DNA of 50,392 nt. Origin: Prosthecobacter debontii. GTDB lineage: Bacteria > Verrucomicrobiota > Verrucomicrobiia > Verrucomicrobiales > Akkermansiaceae. The notes under the pieces were generated by a model. That model was not told the DNA's origin. It made no database searches and saw only the letters and a list, made by a program, of their open reading frames with translations. Location of the stretch: the NCBI GenBank assembly GCA_945870855.1, contig CAMBTP010000019.1, forward strand, positions 1 to 50,392, in the 5' to 3' direction. Position numbers and translations under genes: made by a program. Positions 1-12,077 of this stretch are shown piece after piece (position 1 is the stretch's first letter; each line of letters opens with the position of its first letter).

Positions 1-1030
<1,030 letters not shown>

Positions 1031-1219
1031 TGGAGAAGTTCCAAGCTCTCACGAGCCGCTGGAACAGGTCGAAGCCCGACAGCAGGCCAGCAATGGTTTG
1101 GAAGGGCTCATGCAAACGGGTGGAAGCCCCTTGCAACCACAATTATAAAAGCGCGCGTTTTGAAAGCCCGCAGCACACGATTTAGCTTTCGTCCTCTTCT
1201 TCTTTAGTCCTCCTCGTGA

Positions 1220-1295
<76 letters not shown>

Positions 1296-1324
1296 GCTTC
1301 AATTGGGCGCACCCCTGGAAACAA

Positions 1325-1401
1325 GGGCCTGTAGCTCAGTTGGTTAGAGCACCGCCTTGATAAGGCGGGGGTCATAGGTTCGAGTCCTATCAGGCCCACC
1401 A
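1325..1401 (+). tRNA. tRNA-Ile (anticodon GAT)
   Basis: A 77-nt cloverleaf. The acceptor stem GGGCCTG pairs with CAGGCCC, the anticodon loop is TTGATAA with GAT at 1359-1361, the T arm contains GGTTCGAGTCC, and CCA is encoded. It is separated from tRNA-Ala by 29 nt and is presumably released from the rRNA precursor together with it. Confidence 0.97.
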
Positions 1402-1443
1402 TTCCCGCGGTTGGAGAAAGAACATGGAATATTTTGTGAACGT

Positions 1444-1541
1444 TTGTCCGCTCTTTGACATCCACATGGAGAAAAAGTTTTTTTAAGACTGCAAAAAATC
1501 AATTGTTCACATGAGCCATTATTTGCGCGGTCCTTGGATAT
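1444..1541 (+). other. left arm of the 23S rRNA processing stem
   Basis: Three blocks upstream of 23S are complementary, in correct nested order, to three blocks downstream. 1444-1472 pairs with 4557-4590 (core TGACATCCACATGGAGA with one G-T or bulge), 1507-1517 (TCACATGAGCC) pairs with 4522-4532, and 1533-1541 (CTTGGATAT) pairs with 4503-4511. Such a stem enclosing 23S is the usual RNase III substrate for release of the precursor. Confidence 0.75.
1450..1460 (+). promoter_or_regulatory. boxA-like rRNA antitermination site
   Basis: GCTCTTTGACA closely matches the rRNA boxA consensus (TGCTCTTTAACA in Enterobacteria). BoxA is the NusB/NusE binding site and commonly recurs in the spacer just before 23S rRNA. 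Here it also forms part of the left arm of the 23S processing stem. It was identified from motif and position only. Confidence 0.6.
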
Positions 1542-1640
1542 ACGATTTGCCGGGTGTTGACTCGCCCGGCCGCGATGCAAACCACGGCCACTTTACGGCT
1601 GGTCGAAGGTGTATCGCATGAACAGCTGATTTCGAACAAA

Positions 1641-4488
<2,848 letters not shown>

Positions 4489-4502
4489 AATTTTGAATTC
4501 GG

Positions 4503-4590
4503 ATATCCAAGTATTGTGTAAGGCTCATGTGAGTCTACTGATCAGATTATGAAATCTCTCCATGTGGATGTCAGAGAGCGGGTTGGACAA
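4503..4590 (+). other. right arm of the 23S rRNA processing stem
   Basis: This is the downstream partner of the 1444-1541 arm. It contains ATATCCAAG (4503-4511), GGCTCATGTGA (4522-4532) and TCTCCATGTGGATGTCAGA (from 4557), each the reverse complement of an upstream block. It lies in the 183-nt spacer between 23S and 5S, where I see no tRNA. Confidence 0.72.
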
Positions 4591-4671
4591 TGTAGTTAAT
4601 ACATTTCCAGTCCTCTTTCTAACATAGCTCAATGTCCTCAGAGACCCAGCTCCGATCATACGGAGTTGACC

Positions 4672-4786
4672 TCTGGTGACCAGAGCGCAGTGGAACCACC
4701 CGGTCCCATTCCGAACCCGGAAGTGAAACGCTGCAGCGCCGATGGTATTGGGACGATAGGTCCTGTGAGAGTAGGTCGTTGCCAGG
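4672..4786 (+). rRNA. rrf: 5S ribosomal RNA
   Basis: About 115 nt long. Conserved 5S blocks are visible: CCCATTCCGAACCCGGAAGT (loop C region), GAAACGC and the closing GTAGGTCGTTGCCAGG. The terminal helix is TCTGGT with GCCAGG. The ends are estimated from that helix. Confidence 0.93.
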
Positions 4787-4791
4787 TATAT

Positions 4792-4827
4792 GCCCGACTC
4801 CAAGTAATTGGAGTCGGGCTCTTTTTT
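4792..4827 (+). terminator. intrinsic terminator of the rRNA operon
   Basis: A perfect 10-bp stem, GCCCGACTCC with GGAGTCGGGC, with an 8-nt loop and a run of six T directly after. It closes the rRNA operon 5 nt after 5S. Confidence 0.95.
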
Positions 4828-4899
4828 GTCCCCGATTAGGGAATTTTTCAGTCCGTGTGTTTTTAGTGCGGACGACGGAGCGTGGTGCGTGGATGTTTA

Positions 4900-6432
4900 T
4901 TATGCCAGAGCTTTGGTGAAGGCGGCAATAATGGTGTCTGGGGACTCAAGTCCGACGGAAATCCTTAGTAAGTTAGCGGGCACACCACAGTCTTCCGTCC
5001 AGTCCAACTCGTCATAATGAGCCAGAAGAGTATAGGGACAGACGAGCGTGAAAGGCGTTCCGAAAGAGGGGCCTTTTGAAAGTTTCAGTGCGTCATAGAC
5101 CTTCGGAGCCTTTTTTGGATTCGCGAGCACAATGGAAAGAAGTCCGCCGTAACCGCCCTCTTTCCGCATAATCTTCGCGTAGTTTTCCGTTTGTGTGACC
5201 GATGGATGCCAGACGCTGGCGATGGCGGGGTGGTCTTTCAGAAAAGCGACAAGGGCGAGGGCGTTGAAGTTCACCCTAGCGTTTCGTTTCGCGTAGCCCT
5301 TCATGTTCGAAAGCAGAATTTCCGCGTCGCTAATATAGAGTGAGGCGCACTCGGCGGCATCCTCGGCTAGCGAACCAAGGAAATCGGCTGCAAGCGGGGA
5401 ATCAGCGCGCACGGTAGCCGCTCCGGCCATCACATCGCCTGCTCCGGAAACCCATTTTGTGAGAGAGGAGGTAAGCACGTCGCAATGGGGTAGGGCATCG
5501 ACGTTGAGCGGTCCGGTGGCCGAATCGTCAAGAATGAGAGGCGTGCGCGAGGTGCGGCAGGCTTCGGCAAGGCGAGGGAGGTCGACGGTGCGGAGCAGCG
5601 GATTGGAGGGCACTTCGGTGAAAACGCCCGCGAATTCGCCGGTGCGGATGCGGCGCAGGGCTTCTTCGAAGGATTCGCCGGAGGCATCGTTGAGATAGGC
5701 CGCTCCGTGCCCGAAGCGTTCCTGGATTTTCAGGGAATCGACATAAGGAAACTCGATCTGGAGTGTTTTCTTGCCCTCGCGAAGGCCTGGAAGTGCACGC
5801 AGCACAGAGAGCGCCGCTGAGATCCCGCTGGCGAAGACGAAAGTATTTTCAGCAACGCCGCCGTTGAGCTTCGCTAAGGCACGGGCGACGAGATGGGACT
5901 TGGATCCCTCGCGCAGCGTGCCATCGAGGTAATCCTGAGCTTGGCGCGAGGAAACGCCTTCGCCGGAAAATCGCCAGTAGAGGTTGGCGAGCGTCTTGGC
6001 TTTTTCTGGGAAAATGAGCGCGTGAAATCCGTTGTAAGAGGTGCTCCGGACGGCTGTTTCCGACTGCCTTTCCAGCCAGCGGTGGGCGCGTTGTGCGGAT
6101 AGGCGCGTAGGCAGCACTAGGACATCCTCGCCATCGGATGCAAGTTCCGCTCGGGCGTTTTCGAACAGGCGCTCGACGGTTGGATGCTTGAAAAAACGCG
6201 GGTATCCGGTGCGGAGGCGACGAATGATTTTTTCGCGCCCCTCCTCATAGCCGACGACCGACTCCCAGGTTGGGAGACAGACGGAGCAGGCATGGGTGGT
6301 ATCTGGCAGCGGAGCACCGAGATCCTCCTCCAGCCAAGCGGGGTATGCCAGGAGATCACGCACGGGTGCTAGATGAACCGTGCCGGGCTTTAGGGCAAGG
6401 ATGATTTCCTCTTGAAGGGTGCATTTGAACAT
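4900..6432 (-). CDS. cystathionine gamma-synthase-like PLP enzyme (fungal STR2 type)
   Basis: A 510-aa Cys/Met-metabolism PLP-dependent enzyme, longer than the usual 380-400 aa. The first 100 residues carry HACSVCLPTWESVVGYEEG, which resembles the N-terminal block of fungal STR2/MET2-type cystathionine gamma-synthases. The catalytic fold follows: the ILDDSATGPLN segment and the PLP lysine in SSLTKW at Lys326. Members join O-acylhomoserine to cysteine to make cystathionine in the transsulfuration route to methionine. The gene stands alone, convergent to the rRNA operon and divergent from secG. The family is well supported. The exact substrate is inferred, and a Cys/Met gamma-lyase activity is possible. 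Confidence 0.82.
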   Translation of the reverse strand: MFKCTLQEEIILALKPGTVHLAPVRDLLAYPAWLEEDLGAPLPDTTHACSVCLPTWESVVGYEEGREKIIRRLRTGYPRFFKHPTVERLFENARAELASDGEDVLVLPTRLSAQRAHRWLERQSETAVRSTSYNGFHALIFPEKAKTLANLYWRFSGEGVSSRQAQDYLDGTLREGSKSHLVARALAKLNGGVAENTFVFASGISAALSVLRALPGLREGKKTLQIEFPYVDSLKIQERFGHGAAYLNDASGESFEEALRRIRTGEFAGVFTEVPSNPLLRTVDLPRLAEACRTSRTPLILDDSATGPLNVDALPHCDVLTSSLTKWVSGAGDVMAGAATVRADSPLAADFLGSLAEDAAECASLYISDAEILLSNMKGYAKRNARVNFNALALVAFLKDHPAIASVWHPSVTQTENYAKIMRKEGGYGGLLSIVLANPKKAPKVYDALKLSKGPSFGTPFTLVCPYTLLAHYDELDWTEDCGVPANLLRISVGLESPDTIIAAFTKALA

Positions 6433-6511
6433 GGATGCGGAATGGGAGGGGCTGAAAATTCAGAAACTCCCCGCTTTACAAGCTGGGTAGGGATACCCAT
6501 ATTCCGCCGCC

Positions 6512-7048
6512 ATGATTTTCGCCTCAACTAACTGGCTCGATATAAGCATCAATCTCTTGCTGGTCGTCTTCGTAATCGTCTGCCTTCTGATGTCCCTTAT
6601 CATCCTCATGCAGCGTCCAAAACAAGAAGGGCTGGGCGCGGCCTTCGGTGGCGGTGTGACCGACCAAGTCTTCGGTGCTCGCACCACAAACGTCCTCCAG
6701 CGCGGCACGGTTTACTTGGGCTCGATGTTTTTCATCCTGGCTATAACTCTCGCGATCCTGATCGGAAAGCAAACGAAGCAGAAATCTCTGCTTGAGCCAG
6801 AAAAGGCCGTTGCAGAGAAATCCGCAGAGAAGAAAGAGAAATCCGTCGAAGCGGAGCAGCCATCACTCGTTAAACAACTTCCCGCCGAAGAAGCACCTGC
6901 ACCAGTTGAGGAAGCGCCTGCTCCAGTTGCGGAAGCGCCTGCTCCAGTTGCGGAAGCGCCTGCTCCACCTGCGGAAGCGCCTGCTCCACCTGCGGAAGCA
7001 CCTGCTCCCGAAGCACCCGCTGAAAATGAGACGGACAAACCCGAGTAA
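6512..7048 (+). CDS. secG: SecG, preprotein translocase subunit, with repeat tail
   Basis: Residues 1-90 are a typical SecG. There are two membrane helices (about 8-33 and 68-88), with a cytoplasmic loop between them containing LQRPKQEGLGAAFGGG, a family signature. SecG assists SecYE during Sec export. At 178 aa it is about twice the usual length. The extra part is a charged linker followed by Ala/Pro/Glu repeats of seven residues (EAPAPVA, EAPAPPA), presumably on the outer face or in the periplasm if both termini face out. The ATG start directly precedes the first helix. A rhomboid gene follows after 9 nt, so co-transcription is likely. Confidence 0.93.
   Translation: MIFASTNWLDISINLLLVVFVIVCLLMSLIILMQRPKQEGLGAAFGGGVTDQVFGARTTNVLQRGTVYLGSMFFILAITLAILIGKQTKQKSLLEPEKAVAEKSAEKKEKSVEAEQPSLVKQLPAEEAPAPVEEAPAPVAEAPAPVAEAPAPPAEAPAPPAEAPAPEAPAENETDKPE
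6890..7015 (+). repeat. 21-bp tandem repeat in the secG tail
   Basis: About six consecutive 21-bp units, starting GAAGCGCCTGCTCCA and ending TTGCG or CCTGCG, encode the seven-residue EAPAPVA/EAPAPPA repeats. Neighbouring units are nearly identical at the DNA level (6911-6952 and 6953-6994), which points to recent expansion and possible length variation. Confidence 0.9.
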
Positions 7049-7057
7049 GCCAGACGC

Positions 7058-8335
7058 TTGCAAGGTGTGAACAAAGCGGAAGCAGACGGAGACGAGCAAA
7101 ATCATCTTGCGGTTTGGGCTCGCGATGAGGCATTTCCCATAGCGGGTGAAGGCTACGGATGGCTGGATCGCAAAGGTAGAAGTCATGTCTGCGCGTCGTT
7201 TGAAGATCTTTCCAAAACCATCCGCGAGGATACCGCTAGTGCGGTAAATCTGGTTTGGACACCCAATTCCCCCTATTGCCGAGTCCCGGAAGAGATCGAG
7301 GCTTTGGCCGAGCCGATCACGGAGATCAGGAAACGCTGGTTGTCCGATGATCTGGCGGACGCGCAGTATCGATTGAGAAATTTCGGGATCGGGCTGGCGG
7401 TAATTCTCGGATACATGTTGTTCCAATCATGGGTAGCCTTCGGTGAGCGGGAAAGGGCGAGTGGCCTGGATATGGGCTGGGTGGAACAATTAGAATTCAT
7501 CCTGAAAGCAATGGCCGCTTCCACTTCGGTTGGTCTTGCGTTGCTTGCGTTCCTGATTTTCGCGTTCATTCCATGGTATCAGATCTGGAAAAAATCAGTC
7601 GAGATGAAACGCTTCGGCGGGAATCTTGCAGCCAAGGTTCCGCTGCTTCGTTTCGAAACCTGGCTGGAGGCGCAGAAGGCTCCCGTGACTATTATTTTAC
7701 TCGGGTTGATCTCTCTGGTTTTTCTAACGCAGGTGATTTATGACAGATCGATCCTAGGTTTCCACGAATCCGTCGTGCAGGTCGGCTTGGTGAAAGATGT
7801 TTACCGGGGAGGCGAACACTGGCGGCTGTTCACCGCTCCCATGCTGCACGGTGGGCTGCTCCATTTCGTTATGAACGCACTTGCGCTTCTCTATCTAGGG
7901 AAGCGGCTTGAAGTCTTCGCACGCTGGCCGCATGTGCTGATGGTCTTTCTTTTTTCCGCGCTAGTCGGCGGCGAGGCCTCGGCCAGGTTGTTGGACAGCC
8001 CTTCGGTCGGCGCGTCCGGTGGGCTGATGGGCTGGCTGGGATTTCTGTTGGTGTTCGAAACACTCCATAAGGAGCTCGTCCCGAAAAGCGCGAAGCGACG
8101 TCTGATCGGCGGGGTGTTGATCACAGCGCTGATTGGTCTTGTGGGATATCGTTTCATCGACAACGCAGCGCATTTCGGTGGTTTGATCGCGGGAATGGCT
8201 TATGCCGCAATAGTTTTTCCGAAATCAAGTTCTGTGATGCGGCCGAAAACGAATATCACTGATCGCATCGTCGGGATGGGTTCATTGGCGGTGATCGCGG
8301 CCTCTGCATTTTTTGCGATATTCCGGATGATATGA
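7058..8335 (+). CDS. rhomboid family intramembrane serine protease
   Basis: A 425-aa membrane protein. Residues 1-100 form a soluble part that I do not recognise, with a predicted helix pair at about 107-180. A rhomboid core follows: the HWRLFTAPMLHGGLLHFVMN block, then GASGG with nucleophile Ser320 and DNAAHFGG with His372. These form the Ser-His dyad that cleaves membrane helices. The start is not ATG: TTG at 7058 or GTG at 7067 are the options, and the next ATG is deep in the protein. The gene lies 9 nt after secG. The substrate is unknown. It converges on the C39 gene. A small hairpin (AGCTCA/TGAGCT, about 8354-8368) without a T run lies between them. Confidence 0.9.
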   Translation: MQGVNKAEADGDEQNHLAVWARDEAFPIAGEGYGWLDRKGRSHVCASFEDLSKTIREDTASAVNLVWTPNSPYCRVPEEIEALAEPITEIRKRWLSDDLADAQYRLRNFGIGLAVILGYMLFQSWVAFGERERASGLDMGWVEQLEFILKAMAASTSVGLALLAFLIFAFIPWYQIWKKSVEMKRFGGNLAAKVPLLRFETWLEAQKAPVTIILLGLISLVFLTQVIYDRSILGFHESVVQVGLVKDVYRGGEHWRLFTAPMLHGGLLHFVMNALALLYLGKRLEVFARWPHVLMVFLFSALVGGEASARLLDSPSVGASGGLMGWLGFLLVFETLHKELVPKSAKRRLIGGVLITALIGLVGYRFIDNAAHFGGLIAGMAYAAIVFPKSSSVMRPKTNITDRIVGMGSLAVIAASAFFAIFRMI

Positions 8336-8480
8336 GTCCACGCGCTATGCGAGCTCATTTTGAGCTACGCGATTCACACTTGATCCGCCGCGTTTCGTAT
8401 TCCTAACACTGCTGATTTCCGTGCTGGCGGGAATTTTCTGATGTTATGTAGGTAACCAGTCGCCAACCAGCCGAGCAACT

Positions 8481-9731
8481 TCAGTTCGTCGTCGGCTTCA
8501 GGACGAATACCCCGGTGCTAGCCTTGTAAGCATTCGACATCGATATCCGCTTCATCTCATGGCCGAAGCCCCATGAATCGGAAAAGATAATCTCCTGGGT
8601 CTTGTCGTTATAGCCGATGATTAGGCGCATATGACCGCCAGAAACCTGCTCGCTAAGTTTTGGTTCCTCTGGGTATAACCCGAGATTCAAACTCCAGAGC
8701 AAGGGCAGGCCGGAATTTATATAGGAGCGAACTTCCTTGAGAAATTTTCTCTCATCCACTGGTTTGCCCACATAATAGGTATCACGTTTCTTGATCGGCT
8801 CGTTCAAAGCTCCATCGTGTCCCATTCCAATGATCTCTAATCGCGTCTTGAACCGATAATCAATGCGATCCAGAGCATTGGCCATCAAGTGAGAACTCGT
8901 GCCAGAGTCTGGATTCGCATCCGTAACCTGTGCAATCTGGTGCATATCCGCACCAATGCCGTAATACTCAAACACGCGTTGTGTTGAAGCCACCACACAG
9001 TAACCTTTATCGCCCTGATCCACCATCGGCATGTTGGAGAGGTAAACGTCTCCGTTGTCATCTTTCACCACATTGTCTTGAAGGTCGCCCATCTTGACAG
9101 CAGCACCTCCCCGGCTGTGAGTCATGGAAGTCGCCAGCGATCCTTCCGCATTCGGCCTAGCGATGCGCAGGCGCAAAAATTCACGATCACCGCCTGATAA
9201 CGCCTTGTCATTGTGCTCCAGCAGAGCGATGCCGTTTTCTGGCGAGAACCAACTGAAACCTGCCGTCAGCAACCCGCTGGTAAGGTTTGCATCCTTGCGG
9301 TTTGGCTTCACAGCGAGGCTCTTCGACATTGCTTTGCCGCTGGCAGTGAAGCAGGCAGTAAAATCTTCCTCCGTGATATTCCTCCCGTCGCCACGATTAT
9401 AGATCGAGAAGGTGATCAAGTTGAGCGTGCCTCCCGCGAAGTCCACGATTGCCTCTTCCACCTGCACTTCGCCGTCAAAAAGACTCAGATCAATCTCCAC
9501 GTTACTATAAAACCTGCGTGCGATCTTTGCTCGCGTGCGATCTTTTGTCAGCCATCTATAGTGAAGTGCATTATCTTTGGTGAATTTTTTCTCAAATTCA
9601 TCCTGAGTCATTTTCCAATTGGTAGGAATTTCAGTAAGCGCATCCAGAGGACAGTCGATTGTTTTTCCTTGGGAGAATCCGGCCAACGCGAGTGCCGCAA
9701 TAACATTTGTGAAGATAGGTTTGAGAGACAT
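8481..9731 (-). CDS. secreted C39-like cysteine peptidase family protein
   Basis: A 416-aa protein with a Sec signal peptide (MSLKPIFTNVIAALALAGF, cleavage around SQG-K). Residues 25-225 form a domain that I do not recognise. The C-terminal half is papain-like: Cys245 in GYCVVAST, His367 in GGHMRLIIGYND and Asp385 in FSDSWG, in the order expected for C39-like peptidases. It probably cleaves peptides or precursors outside the cytoplasm. The substrate is not visible. I start at 9731 because the longer frame to 9836 adds 35 residues that would bury the signal peptide. It is monocistronic. Confidence 0.8.
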   Translation of the reverse strand: MSLKPIFTNVIAALALAGFSQGKTIDCPLDALTEIPTNWKMTQDEFEKKFTKDNALHYRWLTKDRTRAKIARRFYSNVEIDLSLFDGEVQVEEAIVDFAGGTLNLITFSIYNRGDGRNITEEDFTACFTASGKAMSKSLAVKPNRKDANLTSGLLTAGFSWFSPENGIALLEHNDKALSGGDREFLRLRIARPNAEGSLATSMTHSRGGAAVKMGDLQDNVVKDDNGDVYLSNMPMVDQGDKGYCVVASTQRVFEYYGIGADMHQIAQVTDANPDSGTSSHLMANALDRIDYRFKTRLEIIGMGHDGALNEPIKKRDTYYVGKPVDERKFLKEVRSYINSGLPLLWSLNLGLYPEEPKLSEQVSGGHMRLIIGYNDKTQEIIFSDSWGFGHEMKRISMSNAYKASTGVFVLKPTTN

Positions 9732-9846
9732 CGTAGTAGGTTGTGGGGACTCTGGAAAAAAATGCAGGCTAGTAATCACAAGGGGAATAATACGGCCGTT
9801 AGGGAGATTTAAACCGCAGATCTCGCATCGAATCAAGAATTAGAGA

Positions 9847-9943
9847 ACCGCGAAGGCGCTAAGCCTCAAAGTTTTCTCAGATTACATTAACCAAAAACAT
9901 AAATTCCCATTGCATTTGCTTCGCGTCTTAGCGCCTTCGCGGT
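9847..9943. repeat. palindromic intergenic repeat upstream of fabF
   Basis: A perfect 17-bp inverted repeat, ACCGCGAAGGCGCTAAG at 9847-9863 and its complement at 9927-9943, around a 63-nt AT-rich centre. The arm sequence belongs to the same AACCGC-AAG-GCGC type found at 34426-34535 and inside mfd. The rest of the 9732-10069 spacer shows nothing else I can name. Confidence 0.8.
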
Positions 9944-10069
9944 GCAATAACTCTTTTCTGACAAAGTTTTGCGACTGTGCTTCCCTAGCGTAGGAACCCT
10001 GTCCAGGAATCCAGACTATTTCTATTGCTTGCGCGGTTATCGTTTCGGAGTCTAGATTTCTCCCACGAT

Positions 10070-11320
10070 ATGAGCGAGCGACGGGTAGTAATCACGGGAA
10101 TCGGGTGCATTTCGCCTCTGGGGAATGACCTAGAGACGACATGGGACGGACTGAAAAACGGACGTAGTGGGATACGCAGGATTGAAAATATCGATGCTAC
10201 GCCCTTCGACTGCAAGATCGCGGGCGAGATCCGCGACTTCAATGCGGACGGTTATTTCGGCGTTCCAAAGGACGCACGCCGATCGGATCGCTATGTCCAG
10301 TATGCTGTGGCTGCCTCAAAAATGGCGATGACAGATTCCGGCTTGGATACGGCGAAAATCGATGCTCGCCGCTACGGAGTGATGGTTGGTAGCGGCATTG
10401 GTGGTCTTTCCACGGTGGAACGCGAGCATTCGAATTACATCGAGAAAGGGCCGCGGCGTGTGTCGCCTTTCACGATTCCGATGATGATCTCGAACATCGC
10501 CTCCGGGATTATTTCCATGGAACACGGATTGCTCGGTCCGAACATGGTGATCGTCACCGCCTGCGCGACTTCGAATCACAATATCGGCGAGGCATGGCGC
10601 ATCATCAAATTCGGTGATGCCGACGGTTTCCTCTGTGGTGGTGCGGAAGCGGCGGTGCTACCGATGGGTCTCTGCGGTTTCGCGAACATGAAGGCGCTGA
10701 GCACCCGCAACGACGAGCCGGAAAAGGCCTCGCGTCCCTTCGACAAGCACCGCGATGGATTCGTAATGGGTGAGGGCGCCGGTGTGGTAATGATCGAGGA
10801 ACTCGAAACCGCCAAGGCGCGCGGCGCGAAAATTTATGCGGAGCTCATCGGTTACGGTGTCAGCGCGGATGCCTATCACTTGAGCGCCCCTTCGCCGGAT
10901 GGCAGCGGCCCGGCTTACGCGATCGGCATGGCTCTGAAGCACGGGAAAAAGAATCCGAATGAGGTTCAATATCTCAACGCCCACGCCACCTCCACCGGCC
11001 TCGGCGATGTGGCGGAAACGAAAGCCATCAAAGTCGCCTTTGGAGATTACGCTAAGAACGGCTTGATGGTCAGTTCCACGAAATCCATGACCGGCCACAT
11101 GCTCGGTGCGGCGGGTGGCATCGAACTGATCGCAAGTGTGATGGCCATTGTCGATGGCGTGATCCCTCCGACGATCAACATCGAGGAGCAGGATCCGGAG
11201 TGCGATCTCGACGTCGTGCCGAACGTAGCTCGCGAGCTTCCCGTCAAGGTGGCGCTCAGCAACAGCTTCGGTTTCGGCGGGCACAACGCCTCCGTCCTTG
11301 TCAGTAAATTCGAGGGCTAA
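10070..11320 (+). CDS. fabF: FabF, beta-ketoacyl-ACP synthase II
   Basis: 416 aa, the usual length. It condenses malonyl-ACP with acyl-ACP in fatty-acid elongation in the cytosol. The Cys-His-His triad is Cys165 in VTACATSNH, His305 in NAHATST and His343 in KSMTGHMLGAAGG. The C terminus has the typical NSFGFGGHNAS. I chose the ATG at 10070 over the upstream in-frame start at 10025 because MSERRVVITGIG is the normal family start. It is the first gene of a plus-strand run ending with cobA-hemD. No acpP or fabG is adjacent. Confidence 0.96.
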   Translation: MSERRVVITGIGCISPLGNDLETTWDGLKNGRSGIRRIENIDATPFDCKIAGEIRDFNADGYFGVPKDARRSDRYVQYAVAASKMAMTDSGLDTAKIDARRYGVMVGSGIGGLSTVEREHSNYIEKGPRRVSPFTIPMMISNIASGIISMEHGLLGPNMVIVTACATSNHNIGEAWRIIKFGDADGFLCGGAEAAVLPMGLCGFANMKALSTRNDEPEKASRPFDKHRDGFVMGEGAGVVMIEELETAKARGAKIYAELIGYGVSADAYHLSAPSPDGSGPAYAIGMALKHGKKNPNEVQYLNAHATSTGLGDVAETKAIKVAFGDYAKNGLMVSSTKSMTGHMLGAAGGIELIASVMAIVDGVIPPTINIEEQDPECDLDVVPNVARELPVKVALSNSFGFGGHNASVLVSKFEG

Positions 11321-11361
11321 GAGAATTTTCACACCGAGAAAAACCTGTTGAAGGCAATTTC

Positions 11362-12057
11362 ATGAATCAGGAACAGGAGGATGGAGGGAAAATCTTCCTC
11401 GTGCCGACTCCGATTGGGAACCTCGGCGACATCACGTTGCGGGCTCTCGAAGTTTTGAAAAATGCGGATCGGATCGCCTGCGAGGATACCCGTCGCTCCG
11501 GGATTCTTCTCGCGCACCACGGTATTTCCGGGAAGCCGCTGGTCTCGCTCCACGAGCACAATGAGAGTCGGAAGGCACCCGAACTCGTCGCCGCCGCGAA
11601 GGCCGGCGAGCGCATCGCTTTTATCAGCGACGCAGGCATGCCGGGCGTTTCCGATCCTGGGTATCGTCTGGTGCAGGCGTGCCTTGAGGCGGATGTGCCG
11701 TTCGAAGTTTTACCCGGCCCTTCCGCGGTGCTGATGGCGCTGATCGGCTCCGGCTTGCCCTGCCACGCGTTTCGCTTCGGCGGTTTCCTCTCCGTGAAAT
11801 CCGGTAAGCGCCGCAGCGCCATGTCAGATGCCCTCGAAAGCGGCGAGACTGGCATTTTTTTTGAAAGCCCGCACCGCATCGTTTCCACTTTGGAAATCCT
11901 CACGGAGATCGCTCCGGAGGCACAGGTCTGCGTGGCCCGAGAACTCACGAAAAAATTCGAGACATATCACCGAGGGAAACCGGGCGAACTACTCGATTGG
12001 TTCAAATCTCACGGCACAAAAGGCGAGATGGTCATTCTGATGAATGCTTCGCGATGA
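11362..12057 (+). CDS. rsmI: RsmI, 16S rRNA C1402 2'-O-methyltransferase
   Basis: 231 aa, slightly shorter than the 270-290 aa of E. coli type proteins. It shows the tetrapyrrole-methylase fold signatures: LVPTPIGNLGDIT at the N terminus, CEDTRRS, ISDAGMPGVSDPG and LPGPSA. These define RsmI, which uses SAM to methylate the ribose of C1402 in the decoding centre. The C-terminal extra domain of the E. coli enzyme is absent. It lies 41 nt after fabF. Confidence 0.94.
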   Translation: MNQEQEDGGKIFLVPTPIGNLGDITLRALEVLKNADRIACEDTRRSGILLAHHGISGKPLVSLHEHNESRKAPELVAAAKAGERIAFISDAGMPGVSDPGYRLVQACLEADVPFEVLPGPSAVLMALIGSGLPCHAFRFGGFLSVKSGKRRSAMSDALESGETGIFFESPHRIVSTLEILTEIAPEAQVCVARELTKKFETYHRGKPGELLDWFKSHGTKGEMVILMNASR

Positions 12058-12077
12058 AGCCCACGTAACGGAGTAAA

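Noticed and set aside
4808..5017. 69-codon plus-strand frame after the rRNA terminator
   Set aside because: It begins in the terminator hairpin and runs into the 3' end of the opposing enzyme gene. There is no coding-like pattern.
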